Assembly (NCBI GenBank): GCA_039024295.1
Contig: JBCDIQ010000219.1
Span: 1 to 9,633 of the forward strand
DNA from: JBCDIQ01 sp039024295
Lineage (GTDB): Bacteria; Bacteroidota; Bacteroidia; J057
Length of the DNA stretch: 9,633 bases
Reading direction: 5' to 3'
Both the position numbers and the translations under genes were made by a program. Position 1 is the first letter of the stretch. Every line of letters begins with the position of its first letter. The notes below the pieces were generated by a model, which was not told the origin of the DNA, did not search any database, and worked only from the letters and a program-made list of their open reading frames with translations. This document shows positions 1 through 7,432 of the stretch, piece after piece.

Positions 1-575
1 CGGGTGTAGAAGGCCGGAAACTCATCCGTATCGACGCCAATTACAGGCACCCCCATTGTTTCCAGGTATTCCAGGGTCATAGGCAAATCCAGAATCGCTT
101 TTGCGCCAGCAGAAACAACTGCTACAGGGGTTTGTGCCAGTTCCTGTAAATCAGCAGAAATGTCAAATGTATGGGAAGCACCCCTGTGGACCCCTCCAAT
201 TCCGCCTGTGGCAAACACCCGGATACCTGCCAAATGTGCCCCAATCATGGTTGCTGCCACGGTTGTAGCTGCCGTTAGTCCTTTACTCATGACGATTCCC
301 AGGTCTCGTCGACTTGCCTTGAGAACGTGTTCAGCTTGTGCGAGGTAGGTGAGTTCTTTTTCAGACAGGCCGATGTGAAGCTTGCCTTCAAGGATAGCAA
401 TGGTGGCAGGAACTGCTCCTTTTTCCTGAATTATATTTTCTAGTGATTGGGCAGTCTTGAGGTTCTGGGGCCATGGCATGCCGTGGGCAATGATGGTAGA
501 TTCAAGGGCAACAATTGGCTTTGCAGCTTGTAAGGCCGCTTTTACCGCTGGACTAAAATGAAGTTTTAAGGGCAT
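1..575 (-). CDS. psuG: Pseudouridine-5'-phosphate glycosidase, N-terminal part (cut by window edge)
   Basis: PsuG reversibly cleaves the C-C glycosidic bond of pseudouridine 5'-phosphate to uracil and ribose 5-phosphate, a cytoplasmic step in breakdown of modified RNA nucleosides. The 191 visible residues match the family throughout: ALESTIIAHGMPWPQN near residues 23-38, KASRRDL at 86-92, FATGGIGGVHRG at 121-132, FDISADLQEL at 137-146 and SAGAKAILDLP from 155. By recalled alignment to E. coli YeiN, catalytic Glu31, Lys93, Asp149 and Lys166 correspond to E25, K86, D142 and K159, all present. The family is about 300 residues long, so roughly the last 110, including the conserved late Asn, lie beyond the left edge. 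The start ATG lies 2 bp after the stop of the upstream membrane-protein gene, and an AGG five bases before it is a weak ribosome-binding site. This spacing implies cotranscription. A partner kinase (psuK) is not visible and could lie to the left. Confidence 0.96.
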   Translation of the reverse strand, partial: MPLKLHFSPAVKAALQAAKPIVALESTIIAHGMPWPQNLKTAQSLENIIQEKGAVPATIAILEGKLHIGLSEKELTYLAQAEHVLKASRRDLGIVMSKGLTAATTVAATMIGAHLAGIRVFATGGIGGVHRGASHTFDISADLQELAQTPVAVVSAGAKAILDLPMTLEYLETMGVPVIGVDTDEFPAFYT

Positions 576-577
576 CT

Positions 578-997
578 TTACCTAGAAGGACGTTTGAGTA
601 CTTCACCTAGCAAGTTTCCAGTTAAACTGGAAAATCCACCTACCAATCCACCAATCAGGCCTGTAGCGAGAATTAATATTACTGCTTCCAATCCCTTAAG
701 TGATTCTCCTGGGACAATGAGTCGAAAAATCTGATCGGCCAAAATGCTGTCATTGCTGCTGTTTAGCCAAAAAGCCCAGAAGCTCCACAGGATAAAAATC
801 GCAATGAAACCCGCCCAAAAGCTCATGGGCCGATGCTTTTTCTTTTTGCCATAGGCCCGCTTCCGTGGTGCCTCGCTTAATAAAATTGCTCCCAGAAAGG
901 CTGCTCCAGCTTGTGTCTGCCAGGGAAGTGGTACAAATCTTCCCACCAGATAGGCCAGCAAGAAAATCAGCAATATTCTCAGAATGAATCGTACCAT
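578..997 (-). CDS. Small multi-pass membrane protein of unknown function (139 aa)
   Basis: I do not recognise the family. The protein has four likely membrane segments: residues 3-22, 26-41 (short), 59-78 and about 103-125. A very basic loop (RKRAYGKKKKHR, about 45-56) lies between segments 2 and 3. By the positive-inside rule this puts the loop and both termini in the cytoplasm and short loops at 20-26 and 79-102 outside. The last segment is glycine-rich (TGLIGGLVGGFSSLTG), as in tightly packed helices. The reading frame stays open 38 codons further upstream, to 1111, but that stretch lies inside the acylase gene in another frame and reads as soluble, atypical sequence. The ATG at 997 starts directly before a classic membrane segment, 8 bp after the acylase stop, so I chose it. 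It sits between the acylase and psuG in a tight same-strand run and is probably cotranscribed with both. A functional link to the acylase is only a guess. Confidence 0.8.
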   Translation of the reverse strand: MVRFILRILLIFLLAYLVGRFVPLPWQTQAGAAFLGAILLSEAPRKRAYGKKKKHRPMSFWAGFIAIFILWSFWAFWLNSSNDSILADQIFRLIVPGESLKGLEAVILILATGLIGGLVGGFSSLTGNLLGEVLKRPSR

Positions 998-1005
998 CGT
1001 ATCAA

Positions 1006-3444
1006 TTAAGCATCTGGGGTGGGAGAATAGATTTGTCGAGCGAGCGGCGTATTTCTTGTGTCCTGGGAGGATTGCATGAACCAAAGGGGGTAGTATTCTC
1101 CTTTGGCCCAATCATCTATGAATGCATCATATTGGGGACTGCCGGGGTTACCACTTTGGCCACCTGGGTAGATTCCATAGGCTTTTGGCCGATCTCCCAA
1201 CTCCACAACCATTCGCCAGGAAGGACCGTCCCTTTCGGAGGTAGCATTCAGAATATTTTTGTACCCACCGATATGGATGTTGTACCGGTTAAAAGGACCT
1301 AGCACACGCGTCAGGTGGCGTACACGAGTTGCTTTTCTTGTGGACCAAGTCCAGTCTTTGCCTTCCGGCTTATCCTCTTTGAGCCGTTTGACAGAAGAAG
1401 CAAAGGCCAGTTGAATCAAGGTATCCCTGTTCTCAATTGTTGAAGTAGAATCCAAGTCATATAACAGGCTTTCTGCACTGTCTCGCATCAGTTCAATGGT
1501 AGCCTGAGCAGTAGGCCACATGTAGGTCCAATCGGGGAAGTTATCCTGCCAAACCCTGGAACGGAAGTCTGACCACCATGCCTGAAAGATGGTAGGAGAA
1601 ACTGAATCCGCGTGGTACATATAATTCCAGTTGGCCAATTCCTGAAAGGCCATTCCTTCTGATTCACTTAAGTTAGGGGTGTCCAGTGCTGCCATGAACA
1701 TCGGCATTACCTGGGCCGCTAGCTCCCCATAGTTGTCCTGTTGCAGGTCCTGCATCCGTCGGATGGTCATCTTAGCAGTATCCTCCAATAACTGAGTTAT
1801 CCTTAGGGGCCTAAATGCTTCATACCTGCCCTCAATTTGGTAAGGGTATTCTGGACCAACAGGAACCTGATTGGTGGATTGGAGGAACCCTTCTTCAGGA
1901 TTGAGGCTATGAGGATTGTGTTCGATAGGAATAAAGCCTTGCCAGTGCTGGGCCGAATCTTTTGCATCCAGTGGAAGCCTCCCCTGTCCTTTCCACCTAT
2001 TCACAAAAAGTCCTTGCTGCTTGAGGGCAATGTCCCCATTAGCTGATGCAAAGGCAAAATTTTGTCCTGGGCATTTATAATGAGACAATGCATGCAGGAA
2101 GTCCTTGTGGTTGTTAGCCTTTGCCAGCTCCACGAACGTAAGCAATTCATTTGACGGCTCATGCGCGGTCCACCGAACAGCCATGGGAAATGGGGCATCT
2201 CCAAATTTATCATCGAAAATTACTGGCCCAAACTCGGTGTAATAAACCGTGTCAAGAAATTCTGGTTCTCCTTTAACGATAAACTGCTCAACCTTAGGCT
2301 CTGCTTTCAATAGCTTATTTCTCACTTGGTAGGTGTGTTCTCTTTCGTCTAGGAAGTCTATGCGGAACAAATCCAAAACGTCCCGGGCCGCATTGGTTTG
2401 TCCCCATGCGATAGAATCATTGAACCCAATGATAACCCCAGGTGCTCCAGGGATTGTTGCTCCATATACATTAAAATCGGGGGTGTGAAGCTGCATTTCA
2501 TACCAGATGGATGGCAAGTTCAATCCCAGGTGAGGGTCATTGGCCAGCATGGGATTGCCCGAAACAGTTCGGCTACCGTGGACTACCCAATTGTTGCTGC
2601 CAAGGTGGTCAGGAGAATAGGAAACCGTTCCGCCCATTCGAAACACAGAGTCAGGTTGGTAGCTTTTGGGTACCTGCGGTGATGAGGTTGCTTCGAAAGG
2701 CGGTTTTGGCCGGATGGGAATAATAGGAGCAGGAAAATCTCTTTTTACGGCATACAAAGGATCAAAGTAGGCAGCCGGAAGTTGAAGGTAGGATTTCAGG
2801 TAGCGCAGCTCGTTGGTATTACCCGTGAGCATGTCTGACATATACTTTAGTAGCAGACAAGTCTTGTATATCGACCATTCCTCTGGTTGGTAATTGAGGA
2901 GTTTATATTCTATGGGATAATCTTTTGGATGGAGCGAACTGATATGTGCATTAACCCCTGCTGTGTAGGCTACAGCCATTTTCTTTGAAATGGGGTTGGC
3001 CATGATACTGTCCTCAAAACTTTTCGCCGACCAGGCCATGCCCTTTCGTCTGGCTTCGCGGTCCAGGTTGAGGACTGCATCCTCTGGCCCGCGCCCCACG
3101 ATCTCAGTCAGGCGGCCTGCGGCAGCCATCACCTGAAATTCCATCTGCCAAAGGCGGTCTTGGGCAGTAAGGTATCCCTGCATGAAATACAGGTCTTTCT
3201 CATTTTCCGCAAAAATGTGGGGAACGTGCCGTTCGTCCAGGACAACACTCACAGGCTTTGTAAGTCCTTCCATCTCTATTCGAGGTTCCCGCTCGGTATC
3301 GAGGGATTCCGCATTTTGCCAAAAACCATGGAAAGGGGAAAGGAAGGTGCCTGGTTGAAAGGTGATAGGCCCCCAAGGGCGACTTAGTACATAGATCAGT
3401 ACCAAGGTAACAACCAGAGAGAGAACGAATTTAATCCAGCGCAT
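1006..3444 (-). CDS. Penicillin acylase family Ntn hydrolase (peptidase S45), membrane-anchored precursor
   Basis: This is an 812-residue precursor of the penicillin amidase/acylase family, which hydrolyses amide bonds of acylated small molecules and is activated by self-cleavage exposing an N-terminal Ser on the beta chain. Residues 5-20 form one hydrophobic segment without a lipobox, serving as signal peptide or anchor, so the enzyme should act in the periplasm. An alpha-chain region (about 50-230) carries AQDRLWQMEFQ near 94-104 and GRLTEIVG near 110-117. The cleavage site is Gly282-Ser283 in LGSNNWVVHGS, followed by NDPHLGL (302-308), GAPGVIIGFND (333-343) and AWGQTNA (346-352). N525 in LQSTNQVP fits the oxyanion Asn, R545/R548 in YEAFRPLRI the conserved Arg motif, and GGQSGNPGSP (761-770) the C-terminal signature. 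The gene looks intact. The substrate cannot be read from sequence: beta-lactam side chains, acyl-homoserine lactones or other N-acyl compounds are all possible. It heads a tight cluster with the membrane protein and psuG. Confidence 0.95.
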   Translation of the reverse strand: MRWIKFVLSLVVTLVLIYVLSRPWGPITFQPGTFLSPFHGFWQNAESLDTEREPRIEMEGLTKPVSVVLDERHVPHIFAENEKDLYFMQGYLTAQDRLWQMEFQVMAAAGRLTEIVGRGPEDAVLNLDREARRKGMAWSAKSFEDSIMANPISKKMAVAYTAGVNAHISSLHPKDYPIEYKLLNYQPEEWSIYKTCLLLKYMSDMLTGNTNELRYLKSYLQLPAAYFDPLYAVKRDFPAPIIPIRPKPPFEATSSPQVPKSYQPDSVFRMGGTVSYSPDHLGSNNWVVHGSRTVSGNPMLANDPHLGLNLPSIWYEMQLHTPDFNVYGATIPGAPGVIIGFNDSIAWGQTNAARDVLDLFRIDFLDEREHTYQVRNKLLKAEPKVEQFIVKGEPEFLDTVYYTEFGPVIFDDKFGDAPFPMAVRWTAHEPSNELLTFVELAKANNHKDFLHALSHYKCPGQNFAFASANGDIALKQQGLFVNRWKGQGRLPLDAKDSAQHWQGFIPIEHNPHSLNPEEGFLQSTNQVPVGPEYPYQIEGRYEAFRPLRITQLLEDTAKMTIRRMQDLQQDNYGELAAQVMPMFMAALDTPNLSESEGMAFQELANWNYMYHADSVSPTIFQAWWSDFRSRVWQDNFPDWTYMWPTAQATIELMRDSAESLLYDLDSTSTIENRDTLIQLAFASSVKRLKEDKPEGKDWTWSTRKATRVRHLTRVLGPFNRYNIHIGGYKNILNATSERDGPSWRMVVELGDRPKAYGIYPGGQSGNPGSPQYDAFIDDWAKGEYYPLWFMQSSQDTRNTPLARQIYSPTPDA

Positions 3445-3591
3445 GAGCAGGCATACCTAATTTTATGCGTTGAATAATAACCAATTGTTGACTAACATCA
3501 AAAATGAGGGGGAGCTGCTTCTGTAAAGGGCTGCCAGGATAAATGGGCCAAGTGGCAAATGGGTAAAAATGAACTCTTTTTGAGGGTAGGG

Positions 3592-4155
3592 TTACCTGTT
3601 TAGCCGATAGGAATTCAGCTTTTTATAAATCCTTATCCCTTCTTTTGTGGAAGAAGACCAAAGGTGGAGGTCTGCCACTCGCAGGGTTAGGTCGTACGGA
3701 AAAACAAGGGGGAATTTTTCTTTTTGTAAGGCGTCAGCCTTATTGAAACGGCCCAGGGTAACATGGGGCATGGGATCGTACCTATGCTGGAAATCCGGAC
3801 GAACCCGGGAATAGTTCTGGTAAAATGCTTGAACGAGGTTCCGGAAGTCTGGGCTGCGATGAAAGCGTGTCCAGACCAGCCTTGCCTGATTGGGTTTTGG
3901 CCCTAAGTGAATGTCTTTAGCAAGAAGCTCGAATGAATGCTGGTTTGCTACCGATACCTGGATCAGGGAATCCAAGTTTTGGAGCATTTCATGTGGAACA
4001 TTTCCCAGAAATGCTACCGTTAAGTGTAGGTTTTCTGTTCGTACCCATCTCACCCCTTTGATGTGGGAATGGCTGGATAAAAAGTCTTCGATTACTTCCT
4101 TTACAGGAGACGAGATGCTGAGGCCTAAAAATAAACGCAGTTCAGGTGGATTCAT
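3592..4155 (-). CDS. thpR: RNA 2',3'-cyclic phosphodiesterase (ThpR/LigT, 2H phosphoesterase family)
   Basis: This cytoplasmic enzyme of 187 residues, the usual family size, opens 2',3'-cyclic phosphates on RNA ends to 2'-phosphates. Related proteins were first described as 2'-5' RNA ligases. Both defining HxTx motifs are present: HLTV at 44-47 (in ENLHLTVAFLG) and HVTL at 131-134 (in PMPHVTLGRF). The N-terminal RLFLGLSIS strand and the GVRWVRTENLHLT region are also typical. The ATG lies 4 bp after the TAG stop of the upstream helical-repeat gene, so the two are almost certainly cotranscribed. No Shine-Dalgarno sequence is seen. Downstream, a 147-bp gap (3445-3591) separates it from the acylase gene. 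I found no clear terminator or promoter in that gap, so whether the acylase has its own promoter is open. No residues appear to be missing. Confidence 0.95.
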   Translation of the reverse strand: MNPPELRLFLGLSISSPVKEVIEDFLSSHSHIKGVRWVRTENLHLTVAFLGNVPHEMLQNLDSLIQVSVANQHSFELLAKDIHLGPKPNQARLVWTRFHRSPDFRNLVQAFYQNYSRVRPDFQHRYDPMPHVTLGRFNKADALQKEKFPLVFPYDLTLRVADLHLWSSSTKEGIRIYKKLNSYRLNR

Positions 4156-4159
4156 TTAG

Positions 4160-5584
4160 CTATGCTAAGTGTATCTGGGCCTGCTTGAGCAGCCAGACTT
4201 TGTGGTCGATGGGGTGTGTGGATTCAATAGCCGAATGCACCTTTTCCCAATCTTGCCGGGTATGGGCATTCAACATACGCTTAAATAATTTCAGCCGGTT
4301 CAGGTAAGGTGCTCGGTGGTTATCTGAAAGCCCTTTATGTTTACGAATGGTCCGGATGAGGTTTTCGATTTGGGAAAATAACCAATCATGTTCAGCATTC
4401 CCCATTTCATAATGTGACTGTAGCACATAGGACCGCCCCCTGATTTCGTCAAAAATATCCTTGAACTCCAGGTTTTTGAACATCCGAATTACTTTTTGAT
4501 GATCTCCTTTTTCGGCATGGTAGGAGCCCAGGCTTAGGAGGTAAGCGTTTTCCCGGAGGGCTGGATCCAGTAGTTCCTTGAAATCGTTGAGGTAATTCCA
4601 AGCACGATCAAAATCTTGCACCCTCAAGCACACAGTGATGAGGTTGCGGTAATGTGGGATCGGAAGGTATCCATTCTGAAAAACAAACTCATCGGCAATG
4701 GCCCATTCATACAGCTTGAATATTTGTTCGGCACTTTCCCGATCACTAAGTCTGTTGTGAATACCTACAAAGTAATTCAACAGCAAGGCGTGCAGGTTAC
4801 GCACCTCAAACTCTGTTAATTCATATGCATGATGGCGTAAGGCCTCAAGCAAGGGACCTGGGGCTTCTTTTCCTTCTCCCCGAAGTAATTGGAGCAGCCT
4901 TGCCCGGAGGTTGAGCCATTTTTGTTCCGCAAAAGGAGTGGCTTTTGTTCCTGCCAGGGCGGTATTCAGGAAATTATCTGGGTATTTAACCCCAAATTTT
5001 TTCTCTAACGCTATGTTTGAGGTCGCCAACGCAACTTTCTCGTGCAGCCACCAACTATCAAAAGCAAAGTGAATCAGTTCATAGGGGTCATCAAGTCTAT
5101 TATCAGTGCCTTTCTGCCCAGGTTGGTAGTTGGTGTTCCGTTGTTGTTCAACGGCGAGCTCATAAAGGGTCTTGTAGTAAGTAGAATCCTTGAGCGGGTT
5201 TTGTTGATGCTGCTTTAGCGTGTGGGAGAGTTTCTTTTTGTAGAGGTCATTCAAGCCCCTGGAATTAAGTTCTCGAAGGAGTAAAATCTTACATGTGTCC
5301 GGACTTTTTTTCAGGGCCTGGACCACTAGAAATTCTTCCATTTTTGCCGTAAGGTCTCCATTTAATTTGCGCATTCTGGCGTCATCATAGGGGAGATTTC
5401 CATACAAATCTTTCCATACCATTTGGATATCTGGAGGGGTGGGAGCAGCCCTGCAGAGTAGATGTGCCAGCTTTTGGCAGTATTCCTGCCGTTCTCCCCA
5501 TTCCAATTTGAGCCAATTAATAAAGTACTCATATTCATCAGTTTTAAGGGAGGAAATCAACCGCCAAATCTTTTTATTATTCAT
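4160..5584 (-). CDS. Uncharacterised helical-repeat protein (474 aa)
   Basis: No catalytic motif is recognised and no function is proposed. The protein is soluble, with no signal peptide or membrane segment, and looks almost entirely alpha-helical. The N-terminal part (1-90) starts KIWRLISSLKTDEYEYFINWL and includes MRKLNGDLTAKMEEFLVV at 71-88. This helical style is common among poorly characterised Bacteroidota proteins. A Trp-rich segment lies at 172-184 (HFAFDSWWLHEKV). From about 250 to 420 the sequence resembles degenerate tetratricopeptide-like hairpins, for example SAEQIFKLYEWAI (284-296), FDRAWNYLNDFKEL (325-338) and KGDHQKVIRMFKNLEF (359-374). Such repeats usually bind other proteins. 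It is the first gene of the minus-strand unit, starting at the divergent gap, and is followed after 4 bp by thpR. This hints at, but does not prove, a shared RNA-related context. The start is the first ATG after the AT-rich gap. Confidence 0.88.
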   Translation of the reverse strand: MNNKKIWRLISSLKTDEYEYFINWLKLEWGERQEYCQKLAHLLCRAAPTPPDIQMVWKDLYGNLPYDDARMRKLNGDLTAKMEEFLVVQALKKSPDTCKILLLRELNSRGLNDLYKKKLSHTLKQHQQNPLKDSTYYKTLYELAVEQQRNTNYQPGQKGTDNRLDDPYELIHFAFDSWWLHEKVALATSNIALEKKFGVKYPDNFLNTALAGTKATPFAEQKWLNLRARLLQLLRGEGKEAPGPLLEALRHHAYELTEFEVRNLHALLLNYFVGIHNRLSDRESAEQIFKLYEWAIADEFVFQNGYLPIPHYRNLITVCLRVQDFDRAWNYLNDFKELLDPALRENAYLLSLGSYHAEKGDHQKVIRMFKNLEFKDIFDEIRGRSYVLQSHYEMGNAEHDWLFSQIENLIRTIRKHKGLSDNHRAPYLNRLKLFKRMLNAHTRQDWEKVHSAIESTHPIDHKVWLLKQAQIHLA

Positions 5585-5614
5585 TTATTGAAATAGATAA
5601 CAATTAAATTTTTT

Positions 5615-5719
5615 TGGTACAAAATCACCTTGAATCTTTCTTCTACCTCTTTTGAAATGTACCAGAAAGGTTGAAAAGCAAGATTCAATATAAAAATTAC
5701 AAAAAATCTCTGGTACAAA
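5615..5719. repeat. Three TGGTACA motifs in the divergent promoter gap
   Basis: TGGTACAAA occurs at 5615-5623 and again at 5711-5719. An inverted copy of its core, TGTACCA, occurs at 5658-5664. The GTAC centres are 42 and 54 bp apart; 42 bp is close to four helical turns. The gap separates the helical-repeat gene from the oxoamine synthase gene. The motifs could be binding sites for a regulator, or chance in AT-rich DNA. No regulator gene is visible in the window. Confidence 0.4.
5630..5688. repeat. Perfect 9-bp inverted repeat (large dyad) in the divergent gap
   Basis: TTGAATCTT at 5630-5638 is the exact reverse complement of AAGATTCAA at 5680-5688. Inside it, ACCT (5645-5648) can pair with AGGT (5668-5671). 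The outer dyad is centred at 5659, almost on the middle TGTACCA motif. It lies 46 bp upstream of the minus-strand start and 147 bp upstream of the plus-strand start. It could be an operator with spaced half-sites or a hairpin in a leader RNA. With arms 41 bp apart, a simple rho-independent terminator is unlikely. Confidence 0.4.
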
Positions 5720-5735
5720 TTGACAAAATATGCCC

Positions 5736-5766
5736 TTTTCTAAGGATGGGTGTCATGATAGGTTTG
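5736..5766 (+). promoter_or_regulatory. Candidate Bacteroidota-type promoter of the oxoamine synthase gene
   Basis: TAGGTTTG at 5759-5766 matches the Bacteroidota -7 consensus TAnnTTTG exactly. A TTTT at 5736-5739, one mismatch from the TTTG expected near -33, lies 19 bp upstream, the normal spacing. Transcription would start near 5772 and leave a leader of about 60 nt before the ATG at 5835. I found no equally good match on the minus strand for the divergent gene. Confidence 0.45.
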
Positions 5767-5834
5767 TATAGTCGCCAAGGGTCTTCCTTTCCCCCTTAGA
5801 GGCAATCGGTAGGTAAAACGTAAACATTAAACCC

Positions 5835-7208
5835 ATGGATAACGACTTCCGACAGGACAATGTGATGAAAGGCGCAGGTGCATTGCGCAAGGCCCAGCGA
5901 GTGGAGAAAGTCCACTTTGGGAGCATGAGTTTCAACACGGGGATCAGTGGTCAACTTGATTCAAATAAGTACACCCTGTTCAATCTCATGGCGGATGATA
6001 AGGCTAATGAATTATCCTTCGGACAGCGAATCGCGATGATCAATAGCTGGATCACAGACATGGATGCCAACAAACATTGGCTCTACAAGCGTGAGTTGGT
6101 AGATGGGTGTCGTACAGAACCCCAGGTAAAAAAAGGAGCAGGAGAAGCTCGTTCCATGATTAACCTAGGTTCCAATGATTACCTCAACCTTGCTCAGCAT
6201 CCACGGATAAAAGCTGCGGCCATTCAGGCAATATATGAGGCTGGTCTTGGTTCAGGTGGTTCGCCCATGTTAAGTGGAACCCTCTCTACCCACAGAAAAC
6301 TAGAGCGCAAGCTTGCGCAGGTAAAAGGATGTGAGGACGCGGCTGTATTTACTTCAGGTTTTTCAGCCAATACAGGGGTAATCTCAGCGTTGATGGGCAG
6401 AAACGATGCGGCCATCTATGATCGGTATGCGCATGCCAGCTTGATGGACGGAAGCCATGGCACGAACAGGTTGTTTTTCAGTCATAATGATGTAGATTCC
6501 CTGAAGTTTATCCTGGAAAAAAACAGGCATAAGTACAACAATAAGCTCGTGATTTTGGATGGGGTGTACTCTATGGATGGAGACATTGCCCGTCTGGATG
6601 AAATTCTTGAAGTAGCCCACCATTACCATGCATGGGTATTGGTAGATGAGGCGCACGCAACTGGTGTATTGGGAGCGAATGGCCATGGTACCACAGAGCA
6701 TTTTAATGTTCGCGGCAAGGTCGATATCATTACTGGGACTCTGAGTAAAGCCATCGGTTCCGTAGGAGGATATGTAGCAGGTAGTAAATCCCTTATTCAG
6801 TTTTTAGGCCCAGTTTCACGGCCTTATATGTTCTCTACCGCTCCTTTGACGGCCTCAAGTGCTGCTGCCCTGGAGGCGTTGAATGTAATTGAAGAGGAAC
6901 CCCAAATTCGGGCGAAGTTGTGGGAGAATATCCACTTCATGCAGTCAGCACTCAATAATATGGGCTTCAACCTGGGCGACGCTGAGACAGCGATCCTTCC
7001 ACTGATACTTGGAGATGATTACAAGGTGAAGCAAATGGCTACTCGATTGGATGCCGCAGGCATCTTCGTAAACCCGGTTCCATATCCTGCGGTACCACGT
7101 CGCCTTTCACGTGTAAGGCTCTCGCTTACGGCCGGACTTACCCAAGAACAACTGACCTACTCCCTTGCTCAGATCAAGCGAATCGGTGAAGAATTGGACG
7201 TAATTTGA
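5835..7208 (+). CDS. PLP-dependent alpha-oxoamine synthase (AONS/KBL/serine palmitoyltransferase-like)
   Basis: This 457-residue fold-type I PLP enzyme belongs to the family that condenses an amino acid with an acyl thioester, releasing CO2. Members include 8-amino-7-oxononanoate synthase, 2-amino-3-ketobutyrate-CoA ligase, serine palmitoyltransferase and cysteate acyltransferase. Visible motifs are NLGSNDYLNLAQHP (110-123), GLGSGGSPMLSGTLSTH (137-153), stacking His in YAHAS (H200), DGVYSMDGDIA (242-252), DEAHATGVLG (271-280, Asp for the pyridine nitrogen) and the Schiff-base lysine K305 in GTLSKAIGSVGGY. VNPVPYPAVPRRLSRVRLS (412-430) is the conserved C-terminal part. It lacks bio genes or threonine dehydrogenase as neighbours. 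In Bacteroidota such paralogues may make sphingolipid or sulfonolipid (capnine-type) bases, which I infer only as an option. The conserved part starts near residue 65, so the N terminus is long for the family. Alternative starts are M11 (5865, with AGGA upstream), M31 and M52. It faces the helical-repeat gene across the divergent gap. Confidence 0.93.
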   Translation: MDNDFRQDNVMKGAGALRKAQRVEKVHFGSMSFNTGISGQLDSNKYTLFNLMADDKANELSFGQRIAMINSWITDMDANKHWLYKRELVDGCRTEPQVKKGAGEARSMINLGSNDYLNLAQHPRIKAAAIQAIYEAGLGSGGSPMLSGTLSTHRKLERKLAQVKGCEDAAVFTSGFSANTGVISALMGRNDAAIYDRYAHASLMDGSHGTNRLFFSHNDVDSLKFILEKNRHKYNNKLVILDGVYSMDGDIARLDEILEVAHHYHAWVLVDEAHATGVLGANGHGTTEHFNVRGKVDIITGTLSKAIGSVGGYVAGSKSLIQFLGPVSRPYMFSTAPLTASSAAALEALNVIEEEPQIRAKLWENIHFMQSALNNMGFNLGDAETAILPLILGDDYKVKQMATRLDAAGIFVNPVPYPAVPRRLSRVRLSLTAGLTQEQLTYSLAQIKRIGEELDVI

Positions 7209-7221
7209 CGATGATAATAGT

Positions 7222-7265
7222 GAGGCCTAGCACAATTACCCCGTTGCACATCTTGTGCTGGCCTC
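7222..7265 (+). other. Strong hairpin just downstream of the oxoamine synthase
   Basis: GAGGCCTAGCACAA (7222-7235) pairs with TTGTGCTGGCCTC (7253-7265) over 13 base pairs with one bulged base, around a 17-nt loop. It begins 13 bp after the stop at 7208. No T-run follows on the plus strand, so it is not a classic intrinsic terminator, but it could protect the mRNA 3' end or act with the hairpins downstream. A smaller GTAAAG/CTTTAC hairpin follows at 7269-7286. Confidence 0.5.
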
Positions 7266-7332
7266 TCGGTAAAGCATAGCCTTTACAAGCTCTTTACGAT
7301 TAGTTTCCATGGATTTTGTACGTGTTCATGAC

Positions 7333-7376
7333 GAGCCGGATCTGGTACCCCTTACCTGTCCGGCTCACCTTATTTT
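7333..7376 (+). terminator. Probable intrinsic terminator after the oxoamine synthase gene
   Basis: GAGCCGGA (7333-7340) is perfectly complementary to TCCGGCTC (7359-7366). An inner GGTA/TACC pair (7344-7347 with 7353-7356) can extend the stem. The GC-rich stem is followed by ACCTTATTTT, a short and interrupted T-rich tract. It lies 125 bp past the stop of the synthase and well before the next gene. This is the best terminator candidate here, although the weak T-tract leaves doubt. Confidence 0.5.
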
Positions 7377-7401
7377 GGGGAGGTAGGTGCGATACGACCC
7401 T

Positions 7402-7432
7402 TTTGCAGCAGGGCTATTTTCTATCCTGTTTG
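7402..7432 (+). promoter_or_regulatory. Candidate promoter of the serine hydrolase / DUF695 pair
   Basis: TTTG at 7402-7405 fits the Bacteroidota -33 element. After 19 bp, CCTGTTTG at 7425-7432 keeps the TTTG half of the -7 element TAnnTTTG but lacks the TA. A start near 7438 would give a leader of about 43 nt before the ATG at 7481. The -7 half overlaps the left arm of a 33-bp palindrome, so a repressor binding there would block it. The match is partial and confidence is low. Confidence 0.3.

Noticed and set aside
998..1111. Upstream extension of the small membrane protein frame by 38 codons
   Set aside because: It lies within the end of the acylase gene in another frame and reads as atypical soluble sequence. 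The ATG at 997 gives a normal membrane-protein start just after the acylase stop.
2398..2682. Plus-strand open frame of 94 codons inside the acylase gene
   Set aside because: It is antisense to strongly conserved acylase motifs, including the catalytic Ser region, and its translation shows no recognisable domain.
3445..3591. Possible promoter or terminator between thpR and the acylase gene
   Set aside because: I found no TAnnTTTG-type element on the minus strand and no hairpin followed by a T-run, so nothing is annotated there.
5753..5938. Minus-strand open frame of 61 codons across the oxoamine synthase start
   Set aside because: It is short, without recognisable motifs, and overlaps the candidate promoter and the 5' end of a well-supported gene.
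6384..6701. Minus-strand open frame of 105 codons inside the oxoamine synthase gene
   Set aside because: It is antisense to the conserved PLP-binding core and has no recognisable protein features, so it is a shadow of the real gene.
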